Source: Micromonospora sp. CPCC 205371 (GTDB taxonomy: Bacteria > Actinomycetota > Actinomycetes > Mycobacteriales > Micromonosporaceae). From it: a stretch of 34,664 nucleotides of DNA. Numbering within the stretch: position 1 is the first letter of the stretch; each line of letters begins with the position of its first letter. Shown here one piece after another: positions 1 to 6,248 of this stretch. Below the pieces are notes generated by a model, which saw nothing but the letters and a program-made list of their open reading frames with translations, was not told where the DNA came from and made no database searches. The stretch covers positions 1-34,664 of the forward strand of contig NZ_JAIBNX010000088.1 in the NCBI RefSeq assembly GCF_026130045.1, written 5' to 3'. The position numbers and the translations under genes were made by a program.

Positions 1-339
1 CGGGCGCCCGCCCCCCCGGCGCCCCCCGCGGGGCCCCGGCCGCCGCCCGCGGGCCGGGGCGGGGGCGGGAGCCAGCCGGGTGGCGGCGACGCGGGCTCTG
101 GTGTCGGCGGCGCCGGCGGCGAGGTGCCACCGGGTGCCGCGCCGGGCGACGCCACCACACCGGTCGCCAGCAACGAGTGGCCGGTGTTCCCCGGCGTGCC
201 CTGGTACGCCTTCGTCATCGGCCTCGCCATCGCCGCCGCTGTCTCGTACGGGTTGCGCGGATACGTCGCGCTGATGTTCGGCGGTGGCGGCTGCGACCTG
301 GGCGTACCGAACGGCGTGCCCAACCTGAGGGAGCGGTGA
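1..339 (+). CDS. C-terminal end of a membrane-anchored protein (partial)
   Basis: Frame 1 is open from the first base to the TGA at 337-339, so the gene begins left of the window; the GTG at 124 need not be its start. The visible part is a Gly/Pro/Ala-rich low-complexity linker of about 55 residues. One hydrophobic segment follows (about WYAFVIGLAIAAAVSYGL) and then a short tail with a single Cys and the end PNLRER. This fits a surface or secreted protein with a C-terminal membrane anchor, but no family can be named. The first 70 bases are nearly pure G/C and may be miscalled, so the linker residues are unreliable. It ends 1 nt before the next gene, so the two are probably co-transcribed. Confidence 0.6.
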   Translation, partial: RAPAPPAPPAGPRPPPAGRGGGGSQPGGGDAGSGVGGAGGEVPPGAAPGDATTPVASNEWPVFPGVPWYAFVIGLAIAAAVSYGLRGYVALMFGGGGCDLGVPNGVPNLRER

Positions 340-340
340 G

Positions 341-676
341 ATGAAAGAGCAGCGCCTTCAACAGATACTGACGCTCGCCGGCGGCTTCCTGATGCCGCTT
401 GGCCTCGCGGTGATCGGCATCGGCTGGTACGGCACCGCTCACACCGGGTATGTGTTCGAGCAGGTGCCGTACCTGGTCTCCGGCGGGCTCTTCGGGCTCG
501 GGTTGACGATCTGCGGCGCGCTGATCTTCTTCAGCTCGTGGCTGGCCCGGCTCGTCTCCCTCCAGCGGGAGCAGGCCGAACTGATCCGGCGCTTGGCCGA
601 CCGCCCGTCCGGCGCGGAGCCGGACTCGACGCGGCAGTTGCCCACCGTCGAGCCCGACCGCGTCGGCGTCTCCTAG
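341..676 (+). CDS. Small two-TM membrane protein
   Basis: A protein of 111 residues with no family I recognise. Two hydrophobic helices are visible, at about residues 8-31 (LTLAGGFLMPLGLAVIGIGW) and 45-72 (PYLVSGGLFGLGLTICGALI). A charged, probably cytoplasmic tail with a short helical stretch (LVSLQREQAELIRRLAD) ends it. The ATG at 341 is preceded by GAGGGAGCGG, a good ribosome site, and starts 1 nt after the previous stop. The spacing suggests it works with the upstream membrane-anchored protein. It converges on the SDR gene with only a 6-nt gap. Confidence 0.8.
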   Translation: MKEQRLQQILTLAGGFLMPLGLAVIGIGWYGTAHTGYVFEQVPYLVSGGLFGLGLTICGALIFFSSWLARLVSLQREQAELIRRLADRPSGAEPDSTRQLPTVEPDRVGVS

Positions 677-682
677 GGCCGG

Positions 683-1438
683 TCAGCCCTGCGCCGTGGG
701 TACGGCGATGATCTCGGCCAGGTTGAGCCGGGCCGGTGCCGCGGTGGCGTACGCGATGACGTCCGCGATGTCCTCCGGCGGCAGCGGCGGCACGGTACGC
801 CGCATGTCGTCGAGGATCTCGCGCTGCTGGCGGTCCTGCATGCCGTCGCCGAGTTCGGTGCTGACGAAGCCGGGCTCGACGTTCTTGACCCGTACGCCGC
901 GCGGGCCGAACTCCGCCCGCAGGCCGCGGGTCAGGTGCGCGACCGCCGCCTTCGTCGCCGTGTACACCGCGTAGTTCGGAAACACGGTGTGGCCGCCGAT
1001 CGAGCCGACGAGCACCAGGTCGGCCCGCTGGTCGTCGGCCGCGGCGGCGAGCAGGTCGTCGATGAACGCGCGGGCGGTGTACAGCAGGCCGTTGATGTTG
1101 GTGCCGACCATCTGGTCCCACTCGTCGGTCCGGCCCGCCTCGAAGGGCGCGGCGAGCATCACGCCCGCGTTCGCCACGACCAGGTCGGCCGGCCCGAGCG
1201 TCGAGCGGATGGTCGCCGCTGCCGCGTACACGGCCTGCTGGTCGGTGATGTCGACGGCGACCGGCAGTGCGGCCGTGCCGAGCTCGTTGGCCAGCTCCTT
1301 GAGGCGGTCCTCGCGCCGCCCGATGAGGGCGACCGACGCGCCGCCCGCGACCAGCCGTCGCGCGATGGCGGCGCCGATGCCGCTGGTGGCGCCGGTGACG
1401 ATGGCGACCCGGCCGGAGAGAGCGCTGTTGTCTGTCAT
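683..1438 (-). CDS. SDR family NAD(P)-dependent oxidoreductase
   Basis: A classical short-chain dehydrogenase/reductase of 251 residues, the usual size for the family. The Rossmann motif TGATSGIG is at residues 15-22, NAGV at 90-93, and the catalytic tetrad reads N114, S146, Y159 and K163 (YTATK). The basic residues after the second strand (GRRED) suggest NADP(H) preference, which is inference. The substrate cannot be read from the sequence. The gene is divergent from an MmyB-type regulator 100 bp away, a common arrangement in which the regulator controls the SDR. A GGAG-like ribosome site precedes the ATG. Confidence 0.92.
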   Translation of the reverse strand: MTDNSALSGRVAIVTGATSGIGAAIARRLVAGGASVALIGRREDRLKELANELGTAALPVAVDITDQQAVYAAAATIRSTLGPADLVVANAGVMLAAPFEAGRTDEWDQMVGTNINGLLYTARAFIDDLLAAAADDQRADLVLVGSIGGHTVFPNYAVYTATKAAVAHLTRGLRAEFGPRGVRVKNVEPGFVSTELGDGMQDRQQREILDDMRRTVPPLPPEDIADVIAYATAAPARLNLAEIIAVPTAQG

Positions 1439-1470
1439 GGCTCCACCCTCGCGGGGTGGCGGCGGTCCAT

Positions 1471-1507
1471 CCAGGACGGGCTTTTCCTGGTAGTGGCAGG
1501 GCCAGGA
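1471..1507. promoter_or_regulatory. CCAGGA/TCCTGG half-site cluster, candidate operator
   Basis: The intergenic region between the divergent SDR and regulator genes holds CCAGGA at 1471-1476, its perfect inverse TCCTGG at 1485-1490 (8-nt spacer) and a second CCAGGA at 1502-1507. Such a cluster between a regulator and its divergent neighbour is a plausible binding site for the regulator. This is inference from position and symmetry only. Confidence 0.35.
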
Positions 1508-1526
1508 TGGGCGCCGGTGGCCGGTC

Positions 1527-1532
1527 TAACCT
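1527..1532 (+). promoter_or_regulatory. -10 hexamer TAACCT of a leaderless promoter
   Basis: TAACCT fits the actinobacterial -10 consensus TANNNT. Six nucleotides (1533-1538) separate it from the ATG at 1539, which puts the expected transcription start on the start codon. No Shine-Dalgarno is present. The identical hexamer and spacing occur before the gene at 8062. No good -35 is visible. Confidence 0.6.
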
Positions 1533-1538
1533 GGGACG

Positions 1539-2399
1539 ATGACCAGCGACAACCGGCTCGGCGAGTTCCTGCGCGCGCGGCGTGAGCTGGTGCGTCCCGA
1601 GGATTTCGGCCTGCCCGATCCGGGCCGGCGCCGGGTGCCGGGCCTGCGCCGCGAAGAGGTCGCGCTGCTGGCCGGGATGAGCGCCGACTACTACGTCCGG
1701 CTGGAGCAGGGGCGCGACAAGCACCCATCCGAGCAGGTGATCGACGCCCTCGCACGGGTGTTCAGCCTCGACGAGGAAGCGGCGACGCATCTGCGCGAGC
1801 TGGCTCGCCCGCTGGCCCGCCGGCGGCGCCGGCCCGGCCAGCCGGAACGCGTCAGCCCGCGCCTGGCCCGCCTGCTGGACGCCTGGGCCGGCACGCCCGC
1901 CCTGATTCTGGGCCGCTACCTGGACGTGTTGGCCAACAACCGGCTCGCCGCGGCGGTGAACCACTGCTCGGTCAAGGGGCAGAACCAGCTGCGGCTGATG
2001 TTCCTGGAGCCGGCGACGCGCCAGATCTACCCGGACTGGTCCACCGTGGCCGCGCAGACCGTGGCGAGCCTGCGTGCGAGCGCGGGCGGCGACCTCGACG
2101 ATCCCCGGTTGACCGAGCTGGTCGGTGAGCTGACGCTCAAGAGCGAAGACTTCCGCCGGCTGTGGGCGCGCCACGACGTGCGGGCCAAGACCGCGGGCAC
2201 CAAGCGCTTCCAGCATCCGATGGTCGGCGAGCTGACGCTCGCCTACGAGACCTTCACGGTCAACGGCGCCGACGGGCAGATGCTCATCGTGTACCACGCC
2301 GAGCCGGCGAGCCCGTCCGAGCACGCCCTGAAACTGCTGGGCAGCACGGTCGCGGACGCCCCCTCGCTGGAACCCGTGACGCGAAACGCGCGTGGCTAG
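1539..2399 (+). CDS. Helix-turn-helix regulator with MmyB-like ligand domain
   Basis: A protein of 286 residues. An XRE-type helix-turn-helix lies at about residues 36-62 (LRREEVALLAGMSADYYVRL, then EQGRD), preceded by the typical N-terminus LGEFLRARRELVRPEDFGL. The C-terminal part (about 105-275) has the layout of the MmyB-like ligand-binding domain, with LLDAW and NNRLAAAVN segments. The family includes the Streptomyces methylenomycin regulator MmyB and often controls an adjacent, divergent oxidoreductase; here the SDR gene is in that position. The start is fixed by the leaderless promoter 6 nt upstream. The ligand is unknown. Confidence 0.9.
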   Translation: MTSDNRLGEFLRARRELVRPEDFGLPDPGRRRVPGLRREEVALLAGMSADYYVRLEQGRDKHPSEQVIDALARVFSLDEEAATHLRELARPLARRRRRPGQPERVSPRLARLLDAWAGTPALILGRYLDVLANNRLAAAVNHCSVKGQNQLRLMFLEPATRQIYPDWSTVAAQTVASLRASAGGDLDDPRLTELVGELTLKSEDFRRLWARHDVRAKTAGTKRFQHPMVGELTLAYETFTVNGADGQMLIVYHAEPASPSEHALKLLGSTVADAPSLEPVTRNARG

Positions 2400-2411
2400 G
2401 GCAGCGAAAGC

Positions 2412-2454
2412 TTGCCATAGTCAGTTGGGCTCCATACTCTGATTAAATGACTAT
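2412..2454 (+). promoter_or_regulatory. Promoter and 7-bp inverted repeat before PadR gene 1
   Basis: TTGCCA (2412-2417), a 17-nt spacer and TACTCT (2435-2440) form a recognisable -35/-10 pair. TACTCT lies 6 nt before the ATG at 2447, so the transcript should be leaderless. A perfect inverted repeat, ATAGTCA (2417-2423) and TGACTAT (2448-2454), overlaps the end of the -35 and the start codon and so flanks the promoter. Its arms are about three helical turns apart. Autorepression by the PadR protein is a reasonable inference. Confidence 0.5.
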
Positions 2455-2779
2455 CCGCGAACCGACGTACTTCGCGCTCGCCGCGCTGATGGACGGTCCG
2501 CTCCACGGGTACGCGATCATCAAGCGCGCCGAGGAGCTGTCCGGCGGCCGCGTGCGCATGGCGGCCGGCACGCTTTACGCGGCGCTCGACCGGCTCAGCG
2601 CCGAAGGGCTGATCCGCGTCCTATCCGAGGAAGTGGTCAACGGACGGGCCCGGCGGTACTACGGGCTCACCGACGAAGGCGCCGCCCTGCTGCGCGCCGA
2701 AGCCGATCGGATGGCCCAGGCGGCGCGCGTCGTTACCGACCGGCCGATCCGGTCCGTCGGGGTGGTGAAGCCCGCATGA
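2447..2779 (+). CDS. PadR family transcriptional regulator (copy 1)
   Basis: A protein of 110 residues made of a PadR winged helix with a short C-terminal helix. Diagnostic segments are LHGYAI (19-24), AGTLYAALDRL (40-50) and RRYYGLTDEG (69-78). PadR proteins are small dimeric repressors, usually ligand-responsive and autoregulated. The stop codon overlaps the start of the next gene by ATGA, so the two are translationally coupled. It is about 58% identical by hand count (52 of the first 89 positions) to the PadR at 34079, which has the same kind of downstream partner. The start is set by a leaderless promoter. Confidence 0.93.
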   Translation: MTIREPTYFALAALMDGPLHGYAIIKRAEELSGGRVRMAAGTLYAALDRLSAEGLIRVLSEEVVNGRARRYYGLTDEGAALLRAEADRMAQAARVVTDRPIRSVGVVKPA

Positions 2780-3720
2780 GCCAAGCACTGGAGGCCCGCT
2801 ACCGGTGGCTGCTGCGGGCATACCCGAAGGGCTATCGCCACGAGCGCGGCGCCGAGATGGTGGGCACGCTGATGGAGGCCGCCGGCGACGACCAGCGGCG
2901 CCCGACGGCGCGCGAGGCCGCGGCGCTCGTCCTGCGTGGCCTTCAGGCCCGCGCCGGAGCGCACCACGCGCGCTCCGCCCGCCAGTCCTGGCTCGGGGCG
3001 CTGCGTTTGGCGGTGCTGCTGCTGCTCGTCTACGCCACCGCTGGCTGGTTGGCCGACACTGGCGCGGTCGCCGGCCGTGTCGTCCGCGACCGCACGGTCG
3101 ACTACCCGCCGGAGCTGCTTTATCCACTGGGGATGGTCATCACGGCCCTCGCGGTCATCACGGTGGCGCGCGGCCGATACCTGTGGGGTCTGCTGGCGAC
3201 GCTCGGCGGGCTCGCCACGGCACTGGTCGTCAACTACTTCAGCATGGTCGGCATCGACAACGTCACCGGGGAGCACCACTATCCACCGGTCCGATGGGTA
3301 GTGGAGTTCATAGGCAGAGAGCCGACGTTCTGGCCGCTGCCGCTCGCACTGCTGCTGATCGCGCCGCTGATAGCGTGGCCGGCCCCGGGCACGCGGCGAC
3401 CGCTGCCGTGGCTGCTCGGCGTCCTGGTCGCGGTGTTCACGCTGCCCACCGACTACGAGGTGACGATCGGCGTGCAGCCGTGGGCGACGGTCGCGGTGAT
3501 GGTCGGCTTCCTGCTGTGGATGGTGGTCGACGCCCGGGCCACCATCGCCGCCGGCCTGCTGATCCTGCCGCTGATACTGGCGCTGCTCGTCGTCCACGTG
3601 CAGAGCGGGCTGGGAGGGCCCGAGACCTTAACCACCGGATGGTTCTGGGGGCTCGCCATCGGGGCCGTCGCCCTCGTGGCCGCGGGCGCGTTTGGCCTGC
3701 GTCGCCAGGCCCGCCTCTGA
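2776..3720 (+). CDS. Multi-pass membrane protein coupled to PadR
   Basis: A protein of 314 residues. The N-terminal 70 residues are cytoplasmic and conserved with the truncated gene at 34420 (YRWLLRAYPKGYRHERGAEM here, with matching RG-EM spacing there). About eight hydrophobic helices follow, for example at residues 75-95, 113-133, 135-157, 184-203 and several to the end. No transporter or enzyme motif is visible. The 4-nt overlap with padR shows coupled expression, so the regulator probably controls this protein, which may respond to membrane or antibiotic stress. Function is unknown. Confidence 0.85.
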   Translation: MSQALEARYRWLLRAYPKGYRHERGAEMVGTLMEAAGDDQRRPTAREAAALVLRGLQARAGAHHARSARQSWLGALRLAVLLLLVYATAGWLADTGAVAGRVVRDRTVDYPPELLYPLGMVITALAVITVARGRYLWGLLATLGGLATALVVNYFSMVGIDNVTGEHHYPPVRWVVEFIGREPTFWPLPLALLLIAPLIAWPAPGTRRPLPWLLGVLVAVFTLPTDYEVTIGVQPWATVAVMVGFLLWMVVDARATIAAGLLILPLILALLVVHVQSGLGGPETLTTGWFWGLAIGAVALVAAGAFGLRRQARL

Positions 3721-3751
3721 CGATTCGCGATTGCGTTCCGCACATCTGCCG

Positions 3752-3765
3752 TGTTCGTATGAACA
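3752..3765. promoter_or_regulatory. Palindrome TGTTC-GTAT-GAACA, candidate DeoR-type operator
   Basis: The 14-nt sequence TGTTCGTATGAACA has perfect 5-bp arms and ends 1 nt before the GTG start at 3767. It resembles the TGTTCG/CGAACA half-sites of DeoR-family operators such as that of E. coli GlpR. A site this close to the start would suit autorepression by the DeoR protein it precedes. Binding is not shown. Confidence 0.45.
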
Positions 3766-3766
3766 G

Positions 3767-4528
3767 GTGGAGAGTGCGGAACGCGTCGCGGGCATCCTGG
3801 GGACGCTGCGGGTGCGCGACAGCGTCGCCGTGGCCGAGCTGGCCACCGAGTACGGCGTCTCCGAGATGACCATCCGCCGCGACCTCGACGAGCTCGCGCA
3901 GCAGGGAGTCGTGCGGCGGGTGCGTGGCGGCGCGTTGAGCCTGCTGCTGCGCGGCGAGGAGCCGCCGTTCGCGGCCCGCGAGCGCGAGGCGGTGGAGGCC
4001 AAGCGGCGCATCGGGGTCGCGGCGGCGGGGCTGGCCGCCGACGGCGGGGCGGCGGGACTGGACGGGGGCGCCACCCGGCCGGGGGGCGCGGGGGGGGTGG
4101 GGGGACCGCGCGTCGCCGTGCTCCCACTGGCGATGCAGTCCGCCATCGAGCTGAGCACCGCACCGCGCGTACGGCTGGTGCTGCCCGGCGGCGAGGTACG
4201 GCCGGGCGAGCTGAACTTCAAGGGCCCGCTGACCGAGTCGTCACTTAGGGCACTGCGTTTCGACACCGCGGTCATCGGCTGTTGTGGCCTGTCGGCGGAG
4301 CACGGGCTCACCGCGCAAGACCTGCCGGAGGTCGCCGTCAAGCAGGCCGCGATCGCCTCGGCTCGCCGCGTCGTCGTCGTGTGCGACTCGGGCAAGTTCA
4401 CACGGGTCGCGTTCGGTGCGGTGTGCCCGCTAGAAAAGATCGACGTCGTGGTCACCGACGAAGAGATCCCGCCAGAGCAGCACGACGCGCTGACGGCGGC
4501 CGGCGTCACCGTCCACATAGCCCGATGA
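3767..4528 (+). CDS. DeoR/GlpR family transcriptional regulator
   Basis: A protein of 253 residues from the GTG at 3767, chosen because the family's N-terminus (ERVAGILGTLRVRDSVAVAE) starts there; the frame itself is open further upstream. The DeoR winged helix is at about 5-60 (VSEMTIRRDLDEL). A DeoR sensor domain follows with GGEVRPGELNFKGPL, the segment FDTAVIGCCGLSAEHGLT and the C-terminal CDSGKF. The sugar-phosphate loop, normally DGGTT followed by an aliphatic helix, reads DGGATRPGGAGGVGG in a stretch of almost pure G/C (about 4020-4110), so base-call errors are likely though the frame is intact. It overlaps the MFS gene by ATGA and probably regulates it. Confidence 0.85.
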   Translation: MESAERVAGILGTLRVRDSVAVAELATEYGVSEMTIRRDLDELAQQGVVRRVRGGALSLLLRGEEPPFAAREREAVEAKRRIGVAAAGLAADGGAAGLDGGATRPGGAGGVGGPRVAVLPLAMQSAIELSTAPRVRLVLPGGEVRPGELNFKGPLTESSLRALRFDTAVIGCCGLSAEHGLTAQDLPEVAVKQAAIASARRVVVVCDSGKFTRVAFGAVCPLEKIDVVVTDEEIPPEQHDALTAAGVTVHIAR

Positions 4529-5667
4529 TCCGCGGGCGGATAGCCACGTGTCTGGTCTTCCTCGCCTTCGGCGTGGCATTGGGGACGTGGACGGCCCGGA
4601 TTCCGGCGATCAAGCACGGGCTGGGGCTCAGCGACGGCCAGCTCAGCGTCGGGCTGCTCGCGTTCGCGGCCGGGGCGATCACAGGCATGCAGGTCGTGGG
4701 GCGGCTGGTCGACCGGCACCGCAGCACGACCGTCATGCTCCCGATGGCCGTCGCCGAAGGCGTATGCCTGATCCTTCCCGCCCTCGCCGTCGACGTGGTA
4801 ACGCTGGCCGCCGCGCTGTTCGCCTTCGGCGCGGTGCACGGCAGCCTCAACATCGCCATGAACGCCCACGCGGTCGAGGTGCAGCGGGCGTGGGGAAAGC
4901 CCATCATGTCCTCGTTCCACGCCGTCTACAGCGCCGGCGGATTCCTCGGCGCGGCGGTCGGCGGCATGTTCGCCCACGCCGCCGCCGGACCGGGCGTCAC
5001 CTTCGCGGCCGTCGGTGCCGGCGTGGTGGCACTGGCGCTGTGGGCATCCCGCTGGACGCTTCGCCTCGAAGCCCCCACGCCCACGGCGGCTCCGGACCGC
5101 AAGACCGGTACGCCCGGCGTGGTGTTCCTCGGCGTCCTGGTCTTCTGCTGCTTGGTCGGTGAGGGGGCGGCGGCCGACTGGAGCAGCGTCTACCTGCGCG
5201 ACAGCCTGGGCAGCGGCGCCGGCGTCGCGGCGGCGGCGTACGCCGCCTTCTCGATCATGATGGTCGCGGGCCGCCTGATCGGAGACCGCCTGGCCGCGCG
5301 TCTCGGGCCGGTGAATCTGGTACGCGGCTGCGGCGCGCTCGCCGGCGCCGGGCTGGGCATCGCGCTCCTCATTGGACACCCGGTCGCCGGCGTCATCGGT
5401 TTCGGCTGCCTCGGCGCTGGACTGTCGTGCATCGCGCCGCAGATCTTCTCGCAGGCCGGCGACCGCGATCCGGCCCGCGCCGGCCAGGCGATCGCCCGGG
5501 TTGCCAGCGTCGGCTATCTCGGGTTTCTCACCGGTCCCCTGCTCATCGGCGCGGCCGCCGAAGGCGTCGGCCTGCCGTGGGCGCTGACGATACCGGCGAT
5601 CCTCGCCTTCTTCGTCGCGTTGACCGCCACCGCACTGCGCCCCCGAGCCCTCGCCGCTAGGTCGTAA
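4525..5667 (+). CDS. MFS transporter, YbjJ-like
   Basis: A major facilitator of 380 residues with about 12 hydrophobic helices, a little short but normal for the YbjJ-like group. The N-terminal signature GTWTARIPAIK is typical of that group, as are a cytoplasmic loop with GRLVDRHRS after helix 2 and NIAMNAHAVEVQ in helix 4. A second similar loop, GRLIGDRLAARLG, marks the start of the other half. The substrate is unknown; coupling (4-nt overlap) to a DeoR regulator suggests a sugar or sugar-like compound, which is inference. No terminator other than the long-loop inverted repeat at 5696-5752 follows. Confidence 0.9.
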   Translation: MIRGRIATCLVFLAFGVALGTWTARIPAIKHGLGLSDGQLSVGLLAFAAGAITGMQVVGRLVDRHRSTTVMLPMAVAEGVCLILPALAVDVVTLAAALFAFGAVHGSLNIAMNAHAVEVQRAWGKPIMSSFHAVYSAGGFLGAAVGGMFAHAAAGPGVTFAAVGAGVVALALWASRWTLRLEAPTPTAAPDRKTGTPGVVFLGVLVFCCLVGEGAAADWSSVYLRDSLGSGAGVAAAAYAAFSIMMVAGRLIGDRLAARLGPVNLVRGCGALAGAGLGIALLIGHPVAGVIGFGCLGAGLSCIAPQIFSQAGDRDPARAGQAIARVASVGYLGFLTGPLLIGAAAEGVGLPWALTIPAILAFFVALTATALRPRALAARS

Positions 5668-5695
5668 GCGCGCTCGGCGCCACGCACTCGCGGTC

Positions 5696-5752
5696 GATCA
5701 AGGGCAAAGGCATGTACTTTGATCTCTTTTCCACGCGCATTCGCCCTTGATC
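5696..5752. repeat. GATCAAGGGC inverted repeat, REP-like intergenic element
   Basis: Perfect 10-bp arms GATCAAGGGC (5696-5705) and GCCCTTGATC (5743-5752) enclose a 37-nt AT-richer loop that contains TTTGATCTC. A further partial copy, CCTTGATC, ends at 5771. The clustered GATCAAGG/CCTTGATC words look like a dispersed palindromic repeat unit; that it is dispersed is inference from memory of related genomes. It sits 28 nt after the MFS stop and could also slow transcription. The rest of 5668-5866 shows nothing I can assign. Confidence 0.45.
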
Positions 5753-5866
5753 CATGCGATTCTCCTTGATCGCCGCGCGCGCGGCCCGCGGCGCTCGCCG
5801 GGGGTGGCGCTTCCGGCGCCGGCAAGACGAGCGGCGCGCCTCTACTGGTTGGTGCGGTAGCCGGCC

Positions 5867-6139
5867 GTGTTGGACTCGTACGCACTGCAGGTGCAGTTCG
5901 TCGCGGCGGCCGACGCCGATCCCCTGCCGCGTCCCACCGGCCGGAAGGGCCGGTTCCTCTTCGTCGTGATGGCGCGGAACATCCACGCCGACGGGGACGA
6001 GTCGAGGGCCACCGCCACGGCGGCGTTCCTGACCAGAGACGAGGCTGTGCGGCACATCCAGGATCAAGGTACCCCCGGCGAGAGTGGATCGGGTTTCCGC
6101 ACCGAACGCTGGGTCGACTCCGTCCCGATCGACCTCTGA
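5867..6139 (+). CDS. Hypothetical small protein
   Basis: A reading frame of 90 residues with strongly biased G/C third positions, better than the overlapping frames. It starts at GTG 5867, with an in-frame TAG only two codons earlier (5858-5860), so it cannot extend further left without a frameshift. There is no signal peptide or membrane segment. The middle, GRKGRFLFVVMARNIHADG, looks like two beta strands, followed by an acidic helix (TRDEAVRHIQDQ). No family is recognised and no clear ribosome site is seen. If it is not a gene, 5753-6248 holds nothing else assignable apart from the operator-like site at 6216. Confidence 0.5.
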   Translation: MLDSYALQVQFVAAADADPLPRPTGRKGRFLFVVMARNIHADGDESRATATAAFLTRDEAVRHIQDQGTPGESGSGFRTERWVDSVPIDL

Positions 6140-6215
6140 CAGATCCACCTATTCACCCTCGTCTCTTGCGCGATGGCGCCACGTCCGTCACAGTTACCCG
6201 CGAGTAGAAATCTTC

Positions 6216-6238
6216 TTCACGTTTGTGAACGGTGAACG
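6216..6238. promoter_or_regulatory. TTCAC-N4-GTGAA palindrome with repeated GTGAACG
   Basis: The perfect palindrome TTCAC (6216-6220), GTTT, GTGAA (6225-6229) is followed directly by a tandem repeat of GTGAACG (6225-6231 and 6232-6238). It lies immediately upstream of the ribosome site of the FAD dehydrogenase gene. It looks like an operator with an extra half-site. The cognate regulator is not evident in the window. Confidence 0.4.
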
Positions 6239-6248
6239 GAGCTCGCGG

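Noticed and set aside
531-2324. Long minus-strand open frame of about 600 codons
   Set aside because: It runs across the SDR and regulator genes in other frames, is rich in Arg/Ala/Gly/Pro and matches no family; it is a high-GC shadow.
5657-6148. Minus-strand open frame of 163 codons
   Set aside because: Poor codon bias compared with the plus-strand frame from 5867, and its 3' part crosses the intergenic repeat.
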